Below are positions 37,373 through 51,400 of a DNA stretch of 64,000 nt, one piece after another (position 1 is the stretch's first letter; the number at the start of each line of letters is the position of its first letter). The stretch comes from Phragmites australis. Taxonomy: Eukaryota > Streptophyta > Magnoliopsida > Poales > Poaceae. Under the pieces are notes generated by a model. It made no database searches and was not told where the DNA came from. It worked only from the letters and a program-made list of their open reading frames with translations. Made by a program: the position numbers and the translations under genes. The stretch spans positions 2,728,001-2,792,000 of the forward strand of contig NC_084929.1 of assembly GCF_958298935.1 (NCBI RefSeq), in the 5' to 3' direction.

Positions 37373-39318
37373 GTGAAAGGATCGAATGGCCCAAGAGGGG
37401 GGTGAATTGGGCAATTAAAACTTCTACCAAAATCTAGAACAAATAGCAATCTTAGCCTAGAAGAAAGGAAATACGACTACACGAACAAGATAGGAGAGGA
37501 CAATAAAACAAGCAACCAAAGACACTAAGAAAAAGTAGAATTTGAAAGCTTGCAAGAATGTAAATGCTCAAATTAAATTATGGAATAGTAAAAAGATGGA
37601 CAAGAGAACATGGATTTTTTTCCCGAGGTATCGAGGAGTTGGCACTCCCCTCTAGTCATTGTTGGAGCTTCCACCAAGAATATCGCTCCCACTTGAGTCA
37701 CGAAGACTCAAGTGTTCCTTTATGATTGTCACTTCTCCATCTCCGGATTGACAGGTATCAAACCAAGTATAAAGCTCTTCTTGGGGCTCCACAAGAACTC
37801 CAAGAGCTCATCGAGAACACCTCTAATCACCAAGACCGGCTAGGTGTTACCAACCACCAAGAGTAACAAACCAATAGTTTCACCCTTGATCAAGACCAAG
37901 ACTAGACTACAGCTAGATGCACACTTGCTACTCTCCAAGCACTAATAAAGTCATTAATCTTCAATTAGGGACTTGAAAATAAACTCAAGTGTTCTCTCTT
38001 GCTTCTAGATGACACACACAGTGTATGAGCTTCTCTAGGTCTCTAACAGGCCAAATGAAACCAAGTGGAGGGGTATTTATAGGCTAAAGAACCAAATTAT
38101 AGCCGTTGCCTAACCACCCACTTTTTCTGCTAACACCGGATGATCCGGTGAGTATCTTTTTACTCACACCGGACAATCTGGTGAGTTCAAACTTCAATCC
38201 TCCACTGTGCCAGCTATCATTAGCCGTTGTACTGTTAATAGTCCAATGAATCCTTCCGGTGAACACACACTCAACACCGGACTATCCTGTGAGTGTAACT
38301 CAGTCAAAACTATCTGTTGAAAGTCTCTCTAGAACTATTAGTCTGGTGACTCTCATCAAGCCAACACCAGACTATCCGATGGATTGAGCTGCTTCTGCCA
38401 TCAAAGGCTCCTTTGGAGGAAAAACTCCGGTGTACATATATGACTATCACCGGATAATTCAGTGAGTAGTTCCAATTCAAAAACACCCGAAACAACCCTC
38501 TCTGGAACTATTACTCCGGTGTAGTCTCCAATCACCTCACCGGACCATATGGTGAGTATACCATCTTCAATTTTTCCTCTGGAAAACTTAGTCTGGTGAT
38601 CCCACACTTCCATCACCGGATCATCCGGTGAGTTCAACTTCATTGACCTAAGCAAGATCAGTTTTGCTGAAATTGGTCTAGTGATTTCACCACACTAACA
38701 CCGAACCATCTAGTGAAACACTTCTAAAAATTTTTGGACACGTATCAGCAAAAAATAATCGTCTGGTGATCCTTCAACTTATACATCGGATCATCCCGTG
38801 TATTCAAGTACTTTCTGTCTTGCTGAACAAATAAAGCTCTGGTGGGTTCCTTCTTCGGACTCCGAATCATCCAGCGAATTAAACTTTTTCTAAGCTCATC
38901 TAATTCAAACTTTCTTGAGCTCTAATTTCTCAACATATCAACCATGGGCTTCTATGAGCTACTTGGTGCTAGAATTTCACAAGTGTGTATCAAACCACGT
39001 CTAGACTCAACTAGATCAAACTACTACTCTTAGCCCCTCTTTATAGCATGGTCAAAAGACTAAGAAAAAAGACCTATACTACTCTAAGTATCCTTCATCT
39101 CCTTTGTGACACTTAGAACTAGAAGGTACTTAATCTTGATGCACATGTCCTTTGATCATCTATATAATCGCTTTAGGTAACAAGCATAGTAGGTAACAAG
39201 CATACCCAAATATCATTGCGAACTAAATTTTTTATTCTCTTCCAAAAAAATTATTAGACACAATGATATGGTTGTCATTAATCACCGAAACACTTACCAC
39301 TTACCTAGGGGCCTAGAT
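37373..39318 (+). mobile_element. Non-coding element (copy B) with CACCGGA..TCCGGTG palindromes
   Basis: Starts TGTGAAAGGATCGAATGGCCC followed by AAGAGGGGGGTGAAT, and ends ACCTAGGGGCCTAGATGC. It is nearly the reverse complement of copy C at 59555-60834 over long stretches. At 38130-38880 it carries many copies of CACCGGAT(G/A)ATCCGGTGAG and diverged forms with spacers of 30-60 bp. It has no coding capacity and splits a gypsy gag in two. Confidence 0.6.
38130..38880. repeat. Array of CACCGGA-N-TCCGGTG palindromes
   Basis: At least ten units each contain CACCGGA or ACACCGGA then TCCGGTG or TCTGGTG within 20 bp. Units are near-palindromic, so each could fold as a short hairpin in RNA. Spacers are unrelated in sequence but similar in length. 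Confidence 0.7.
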
Positions 39319-39319
39319 G

Positions 39320-39787
39320 CTACATGGTGATTCTTGCAACCGAAGTAGGATGGTACCACGTGTTTATGGGATCATTTTCATCATGTTTGGATGGACCAGC
39401 GCCCTCATCTCTAATGGTGAAGACTTCTCTGGGGTAATCTCCAGTGGAGAAGTCCAGATATATCATTGATTTGTCATCAGAGGAAATCTCTGGGTAGGTA
39501 TTTTGACAATCCATATTGTCAAAACCCGCAGGGGAGGATCTCGACTTGCGGCAAACATCGTTTGCATGATCATCTTGGCCACCGAGTGGTTCAAACTCGA
39601 TGTCGTAGTCTTTGGCACATTGATCCATAAATCGATCAGTAAGGTTGTCGTCGAGATCCACCGGGTCAACTATCGGTTCCTTGTCGGTCGAGAGGGTAAA
39701 GTTGTCGTAGAACCCCTCATCCGAGAAACCGATCCTCGACGCAGACTTGGGTGAAGTTGATGGAATGTTGTGTGGTCCAAGATTCAA
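39320..39787 (-). pseudogene. Gypsy gag N-terminal region (reverse copy)
   Basis: The 155-codon frame starts MNLGPHN and contains DEGFYDNFTL, an acidic segment and DYDIEFEPLGGQD. It shares these blocks with the frame at 24953-25381. The frame runs into the inserted element at its 3' end (around 39318), where it stops. It is better preserved than the + strand copy. Confidence 0.65.
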
Positions 39788-39789
39788 TG

Positions 39790-40620
39790 TCTTTGGTCAT
39801 ATTCCCTACGAACACCGCCAACTATCGATGATTTGTGAACAACCGATCTTACGAACTTGTGAATAAAATAGAGGATACTTCCTGTAGTTGAATCATACGC
39901 CACAAATAGAGATTTATACAGATTCATACCTCCTTTAGGATAAAAGCCCAACACCATGTTTATCTTGTATTGATCTTTTAAGACTGTTTAAAAGGGTTCT
40001 TAACTAGTTTAAATAGATCTAAACTTAGTCAAGGAGCTTCTTGTGCGTAGTCATGGAGGATTGCTAATGCAGATCGGGTATACATAAGGCTTGAAGGCTT
40101 AAGGTTTCTGTAGTCTTGAATGGACTTATCCTTTGGCTCTGTATATATATATATATAGGGGTTATCATAGAGCCCTTGTACTCTTTCTTATTTTTTTAGG
40201 AAAAAAATTTCTTGTTTATGAGATATTCCGGTTCCTACGGACAATTTTTATACATATAAGGATTTCCTTCTTAAGTACAGAGATATACCCTGAGAATATA
40301 GAAAATCTTAGAAGATCCGAATATGGATGAAAAAAAAGTATGATAAATAAAATGACCGTCACACTTGTCAAAATTTGAAAAAAAACAAATTTATGACATA
40401 TAGGGTAGAGGCTAAAAAAGTTTAACAAACCACCGTTATAACGTTGAAGCAAATATATATCTATAAATATATGATGAGTTATAGCGTTGAAAGAAACTCG
40501 TGCACAAAATTAGCTTGGGTTACAAAATATCTCTCCGCCGCATGCACCACGCTATCTCCAAGCTGTTGCTTTCGACTTCAATTTCTTCATCCAAACCTAC
40601 TCCACTGACTCTGGGCTCTG
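39790..40620. other. LTR-like and non-coding DNA before the protease gene
   Basis: Sequence just beyond the reverse gag may be the LTR of that element, but its boundaries were not recognised. A TATATATATATA stretch lies near 40143-40157. No host exon is supported. Confidence 0.3.
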
Positions 40621-40969
40621 GAATATCCGACATCCAAACCTACCTCCAGCGCCGTTGCCACTGACACGTGGGCCAGGCTCGGCTTTTCGGGCGGGCCCAC
40701 ACACGGGTGACACAGCAACGCATCAATGTTCTCCGCTCAATTATCAGTTGTCAGTCTGCTTCGAGTGGGACGAAGAAGATGCCGCTTGCCACAGTCTCTG
40801 ACGCGATTGGTTTGCGGGTCCTGTTCTGTTGTATTGTATCTGTCGTCCACTCTTCTTCCTCTTTCCGCCGGATGGGATGCTCTGACTTCACAGCCCCTCC
40901 TTTACTTCGCCACCGTCCTGTCAATCAGCTCTTGGAAGCAAGCTACTCCTGCTCCACAGAGCAAGCAAG

Positions 40970-44600
<3,631 letters not shown>

Positions 44601-44621
44601 AGATATCATATCTTTTTAGGG

Positions 44622-44697
44622 AAGTGTAGTCTGGCTATGTCTACTGCATGAACTCTGTCAAGTGTAGTCTGGCTATGTCTACTGCATGAACTCTGTC
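44622..44697. repeat. 38-bp tandem duplication in the protease 3' UTR
   Basis: The unit AAGTGTAGTCTGGCTATG..CTGTC (44622-44659) is repeated exactly at 44660-44697. It lies 22 bp after the stop codon and is expected in the transcript. Confidence 0.95.
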
Positions 44698-44773
44698 TCT
44701 TTCTGAAGAAGAGAGGAAGCAGATGTCTGAAGAAACTACGCTATGCTTGAGACATCACTGCTGATGTATATTA

Positions 44774-44779
44774 AATAAA
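44774..44779 (+). terminator. Poly(A) signal of the protease gene
   Basis: AATAAA lies 174 bp after the stop codon, in an AT-rich context, and fits a plant near-upstream element. Confidence 0.5.
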
Positions 44780-44799
44780 GACCATTGCGAGAAATATCC

Positions 44800-45405
44800 T
44801 GCTCATCTGATCTCATCTTGGGAACTGTTTTGCATGGTTGTACAACTTATGGTTTGTACAAGTCTATCTGGATTGATCTTGAACAGCTGAACATGCATCA
44901 ATGCAATTTGCTTCTTTCTGTGAAATGCGTGGGATATTTTCTGGTCATATGTTGGACTGAGTGTAGATCTTGTAAATGCTGAGAGTGCACATCTTGACAA
45001 GATTGTGACAACAGCAAAACTATACAGTATACACCGTACAACCAGACGCAATTCAAAGATGGGAATAAAATCGCCTCTATAAGATTCTCAAGTATAATTC
45101 ATGTACAACAGCGAGACTATACAGTATACACCGTACAAAACCAGTGCGTACATACGGCGTTACTTCCAGGATGCATTTGGTTTCAGACTTTCAGCAGCAA
45201 GTGTTAAGGCAATAACAAGCAACAGGCTGAAAGCAATGGGCACTGTGGCCCGTTCAGCGAGCGCACAGCACAGGAGCCGCATGATTGCTAATCAACGGCG
45301 GATGGAGCGGTGACTGCACGGGCCGAAGTCGGAGGATCCCGATCCTGAAGTATATGAGTGGATGGACAGAATCCGGATGGTTGTAAGCTAGCCTTGATTC
45401 CCATG
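44800..45405. other. Space between converging protease and WRKY genes
   Basis: The two genes end facing each other. No coding feature is seen. A short segment ACTATACAGTATACACCGTACAA occurs twice (about 45018 and 45117, given here as two close copies sharing ACAGTATACACCGTACAA), marking a local duplication. The WRKY 3' UTR should lie in the right half. Confidence 0.5.
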
Positions 45406-48400
45406 TCAATGCCGGCCGTCATGTAGTCTTTGTAGAAGTGTATGCAAGGCCGTCTCACGTGCTCCGGCTGCCGCCGCCACCCCTGTGGCGAGCTCAGTGC
45501 TGCCTTCGTCGTTACCGTCTCCGGCTTCACAGGCGCCGCTGCGGGGAGCTGCTTCAGAGCCTCGCGCCATGATCGACGAGAGCGCGGCCGCCAGTGCCGT
45601 GGTGAAGTTGGGGTCGCTGGCGATCGCGGCAGTCATCGTCTCCAGCGCCGACCGCGGCCTCCCGTCGTCCCTCCCGACGGCCGTAGGCGGCGGCGGCGGC
45701 GGAAGCACCGGCCTGTACTGCCCGGGCAAGCCGTACATCGGGAGTTGCATCGCGGGGATGGACGGCGGGCGGTGCTGGTGGAGCAGTAGTCCCCCTGACG
45801 ACGCCGGCGGCGGGTGGGTGAGGTCGAGGGTGATGGTCGGGAACGGCGCGGAGGCGGAGAGCGTGGCGCCCATGGCGGACGCGTAGGGGTGGAAGAGCGG
45901 CGCCGGGGCCGCGACGTGGTGGCCGGCGAAGAGCGCACCGGCGTCGCGGCTGACGGCGGGGCCCGAGAGGAGCATGGCGGCCGCGGCGGAGGTGGTCTGG
46001 GCCATTGCGGCGGCCGCCGGCAGCAGCTGGTGGTTGTGGGTGCCCTCGTACGTCGTGATTAGCACGGCCTTGTCCTCCTTGCACCGCTGCACCTGCATGC
46101 ATACTTCTGTGTTAGTTGGCTAGCTACTGATGACGTACTCACTCGATTCTTCGCATGCACGTAGGCATCTCATCTCCCATCGCATGAATATAAAATCCAA
46201 ACACGTTGCGACTTGGAGCGATTTTTTAGAGGTAGGGTCCTGCTCCTGCATCAGGTGAGATGTCACGATCTCCACTAGTGTCATTGTGGAAGAACGTGCA
46301 TGCAAACGTGTTAAGGGAGCTCATCCATTGATCGTGGTATGCTACTATATCTCTTTTTGTAATAGCTAGTCAATTAGGGACAGGTAACACGAGAGAGATA
46401 TGACTAGCTAGGTTCAAATTCAATAGCGTATGCGAGTGTGCAGCCTGCAATGCTCTTGCACATGTTCACATTTGCATGTCATAGAATCATAGAATATGTC
46501 GTCAGTAGATCTGCAAATATTCAAATGTACTAGTAGCTGTTTCTTGGATAGATCGATGTGTGTTTTCAAATCAAAGTACATGTTGTGTTTGATTTTTATG
46601 CAACACGCAACATATCAGACCATGGAATATAGACATGAGCTTCCATTTCAATATATTTACTTATGAAACCTAGTAAAATTATATTATCACTAAAGCACGT
46701 TTTGAAACAAATATACGCAATATCATATTTTTTGAACTGTACACATCACTAAAGTACTTGTAGTAAAATTTTAATAGTTTAACCACAGAAAGTCCCAACC
46801 ATCGCTGAAGATAATGGTGCAATACCTGCTTCCTGACGGGGCATGCTGTGGCCATTGTGCAGCGGTAGTAAGCTCTCGGGCAAGGGTTACCCTTGGCCAT
46901 CTTCTGCCCATACTTCCTCCATTGGCACCCATCACTGATCTACATGTATACATGCATCCCCTCAAAAACTCAACATTGATAAAAGAAATTTGAAGTAATT
47001 TAAGGCAATTCATATGAAGAATTTGCCAAGCGTAAATTCTTTACAACAATCTGCAGTTTAATTATTCAGGACTCTTACGTACCATCGCGGCCTCGGATCG
47101 CGCACGCACCGACACCCTCGCTCTCCGACACGGCGCCTGTGCCACCGCCGGTGCCCGCTCGGCGTTCTTCCCGCGCTCAGGCGTCCCAGTCCCATCCTGT
47201 CGCACTGACCTCCTGTTGTCGTCTGCCTCGCCGCCGCTGCCGCCGTCGGAATTCGCCCTGTCACCGTCAAACGGCGGCGCCGCTCTTGTCGCCGGAGACA
47301 TGCGGGGGTCCACGAATTGCACCCCGCCTGGCATCACTGCCTGTAGCGTCGAGTTTGGTGCGCTGTTGGCCTGCACCGATCGATCAGTGGGACATCCTTA
47401 TGATCAGTCAAAGGGAAGTTAAAAGACGAGAGGAGATGACGCGCAAGTACGCACGTGAATGCATGGGGATCGCACATGAACACGCTAACTACCATTACTA
47501 ATTGTAGCTTTGTTCTGAAGCTTTGGCCAATCTGCGTGCATGGACGATACCTGGGGCGGACCCGGACCAATGGCAGCCCCGACCACGGGTTTAAATCACC
47601 TTTGTATTTACTATAGAAATAATAGTTTTTTAAAATTTGGTCCAAATTTGAATGGACCAACCTGGAGCTTAGCCTAAGGCTGATTCCACCCTTGGACGAT
47701 TGTTAGCAACACGGAGCAATCAACTTCATCACAGGAATGAGAAGTGGAAGGGGATAGCGGAAGAGGGATCTCATTGTTCTTCCAGAGCAGGTTCGAGTTC
47801 AGAGGAAGTTTGGGGAGGAAGAAAGGAGGAGTACAATTCTGTTATCGCCTCCTTTACAAGCCAGCGTTTGCCAGCTAAATAGAGTGTCCTACTCAATCCA
47901 CGCACGCCTCTCCCTCGATCTCTCGGCCTGCTACCCAGCACGCTTGCACAGCCACTCCGGCCCACTCATACGGCAGTTTGGACGTCTGGCCCGTTTAACT
48001 CTTGTGCTGGCTGGAAGTCGATCCCCTTCCGTAGACTCCTTTACTTTGTCACCTGCAGCCGTTCCTTCAGCCGGAGCGCTGACATCCCCCCGGTCTTGCG
48101 GTCCTGCTTGACCCCAAGCAGGAGCGAACGGAAAGGCTTGACGAAGAGCATCTGTATCCTCCCAAGATGCCAATTCCTCAGGAACATGGGACCATTTGAC
48201 CAATACTTGCGGCACCACTTTGGTCGAATGACGGATCAATCGGCTCTGAAGAATGCGCTCAGGAATCTGCAACCCAAGGTTAGTATCAGGCAAGGATGGA
48301 AGCACTGGATGGTTACCTGTGACTTTTTTAAGTTGGGAAACATGAAACACTGGGTGGATTAAGCTGTGCGATGGTAAATCCAACTTGTAAGCAACAGCCC

Positions 48401-51400
48401 CAATCTTCTCTAGAATTCTATAAGGACCAAAATACTTGAAAGCTAACTTCTGACAAGAGCGGTGAGCCAACGAGGACTGCACATATGGCTGAATCTTTAA
48501 GAAGACAGAATCACCAACAGCAAATGAGCGTTCAGATATATTTTTATCAGCTTGCTGTTTCATCCTCAATTGAGCTTGGACCAGGTGTTGTCTGATCACA
48601 TCTTGCATCAGTTTCCTTTCTGACAACCACTGATCAACATCTGGATTAGTATTGACACTTGTGTGATCTAGTCCAAAGTGACGAGGTTGATGACCATACA
48701 ACACTTCAAATGGTGAGTGTTTAAGAGCTGAATGAAAACTCGTATTGTACCAGTATTCAGAAAGAGAGAGCCACTTGGACCATTGTTTGGGACAGGTATG
48801 AACAAAACAGCGAAGGAAGGTTTCAATGCATTGATTAACCCGTTCCGTTTGCCCATCCGATTGTGGATGATAAGAGGAACTCAGTCTTAAGTGCACATCA
48901 GCCAGCTTAAAAAGAGATTGCCAAAATTTGCTTGTAAAAATTTTGTCTCTATCCGAGATGATAGCGGTGGGAAGACCATGCAATTTATAGACATTATGCA
49001 TAAATGCTTCAGCCACAGTAGTCGTAGTGAAAGGATGAGTGAGAGAAACAAAATGGCCATATTTAGAAAATTTATCAACTATAACCATGATGCAATTGAT
49101 TGCACCAGACCTGGGTAAACCTTCAATAAAATCCATTGTAATAATTTGCCAAGCACTTGTAGGAACAGGTAAAGGAGCCAATAGACCAGGATATTTGGTT
49201 CGGTCAGGCTTAGCTTGTTGACAGGTTAAACAAGATTGCACAAATTGGTGGGTCTCTGATTTCATACCTTTCCAAGCAAAGAGGTTCTTCAATCTGTGAT
49301 ATGTGACAGGAAAGCCTGAATGGCCTCCAATAGCTGAGTTGTGCATGGCAGCAAGGATCTGTTGGTGCAAGGTGTCATTAGTACCAACCCAGATTCTATT
49401 TTTATATCTGAGAAGACCATCCCTTAGTGTGAAGTGGGGAATTGCAGTTGGATCCACAGCTAGAGAAGCAATTAGTTGCAATGTTTTGGGGTCAGATTGA
49501 TAGCCAGCTATGATGGTTTCTAACCATACAGGTTGACTAACAGAAACAGCTAACAATTGTGCAGTAGGAAGGGGATGTCTAGACAAAGCATCCGCAACCC
49601 TATTGTCTGTTCCTTTCTTGTAAACAATCTTGTATTGGAGTCCAATTAATTTGGTGAATACTTTGTGTTGCCAATGAGTATGTAAACGTTGATCAGACAG
49701 ATGGATCAAACTTTTTTGATCTGTGTAAATAATGAATTCAGCCAACTGAAGATATGACCTCCACTGATCAATTGCCACCAAAATGGCAAGATACTCCTTC
49801 TCATAAGTAGATAAGCCCCTAGTTCTTGGGCCCAAGGCCTTGCTGATAAAAGCCAAAGGATGACCCTCTTGCATAAGTATTGCTCCTACTCCAAGATCAC
49901 TTGCATCAGTCTCAATTTGGAATTGCTTAGTGAAATTGGGTAGAGTCAGCACTGGTGCTTCTATTAAGGCTGTTTTCAGAGTGAAAAATGCAGTCTGTTG
50001 AACATCAGTCCACTGAAAAATGGTGTGTTTCTTCAAGAGTTCAGTCAAGGGTTTGCTTATAATTGCAAAATGGCGCACAAACTTCCTGTAATACCCGGCA
50101 AGACCTAGAAAACTTCTTAATTGTTTGACAGAGGTTGGAGTAGGCCAATCTCGAATAGCAAAAATCTTATTGTCATCAGTTGCAACTCCTTTTGCCGATA
50201 TGATGTGACCAAGATAAGAGATATGTCTTTGGGCAAAAGTGCACTTGGACATTTTTACTTGCCAATGATCTTTGGCCAGCAATTGCAAAACTGACCTCAA
50301 ATGATTCACATGTTCCTCCAGAGTTTGGCTGTACACTAGTATATCATCAAAGAAGACCAAAACACACTTTCTCAACAATGGCTGCAAAGTACTGTTCATA
50401 GCACTTTGAAAAGTGTTTGGGGCACCCGAGAGTCCAAATGCCATCACCTTAAACTCAAAATGTCCAGAATGAGTCTGAAAGGCAGTTTTATATGCCTCTC
50501 CAGGTGCTAATCTAATCTGATGATAACCTGCCCTTAAATCCAATTTAGTGAACCAACTAGCTAAAGCCAATTCATCCATGAATTCATCAATGACTGGAAG
50601 TGGAAATTTTCCCTTAACCGTGAGAGAATTAAGATGCCTATAATCAACACAAAAACGCCAAGACCCATCTTTTTTCTTGACTAAGAGAACAGGGGAAGAA
50701 AAAGCACTCTAGCTGGGCTGAATCACTCCAGTTTGCAACATTTCAGATACTTGTTTCTCAATTTTATCCTTTAGAGCTGGTGCATATCTGTACTGTCTGA
50801 TGGAGAATGGTCTTGCTCCAGGTATGAGAGGGATGTGATGGTCACAGGTTCGGCTAGGAGGGAGTTCTGAAGGTGTGGCAAACACTGCAGCAAACTCTTG
50901 CAAAAGAGACTGGATACAGGTAGGAATTGCTGGTGCAGGAGACTGAGTTGACTGATCAGTGATCATGCAAAGTGAGATCAGAGAGCATGCTGGAAATGTA
51001 GGCACCATTCCTTGCAAGAGCACTGAATGACCATTGTATGGTATGGACATCCACTTGTGTCCCCAATGAACTTTCATAGGTGAGAATGCCTCCAACCAAT
51101 CCATTCCTAAAATAAGATCATATTGTGGTAAGGGCAAATTTTTTAAAGTTGAATGAAACTGATATGAATTGATAAACCATTCTGCATGCACAAGTTCAGA
51201 AGTGCAATATAGAAGAGCCCCATTTGCAACATGAACCTTAATAGGAGGACAAAGAGCAGAAATTCCTTGTAGGTGGGCAGCAACAGTTGCACTAAGGAAA
51301 GAGTGAGAACTACCTGAATCAATGAGAATTAACAATGGTTCCTTCTGAATGTGACCATTGAATTTCATTGTTCGGGGAGTCTCCTGACCAGTGAATGCTG

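Larger units (their letters stand above)
36542..39787 (-). mobile_element. Reverse-oriented gypsy gag fragment, split by an insertion
   Basis: On the - strand a gag N-terminal frame runs 39787-39320 and the capsid piece lies at 36796-36542 (FLKIYTTNIQ). A 1.9-kb non-coding element (37373-39318) separates the two. The family is the same as in the + strand element at 24530-32200. No protease or polymerase was seen below 36540, so the fragment is 3'-truncated. Confidence 0.65.

Noticed and set aside
38130..38880. Regularly spaced palindromes suggesting a CRISPR array
   Set aside because: Repeats are degenerate, spacing varies, and they lie within a dispersed plant repeat family.
45442..46102. 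Other frames over the last WRKY exon
   Set aside because: Shadows of the GC-rich Ala/Pro tail; the frame continuing the WRKY zinc finger is the real one.
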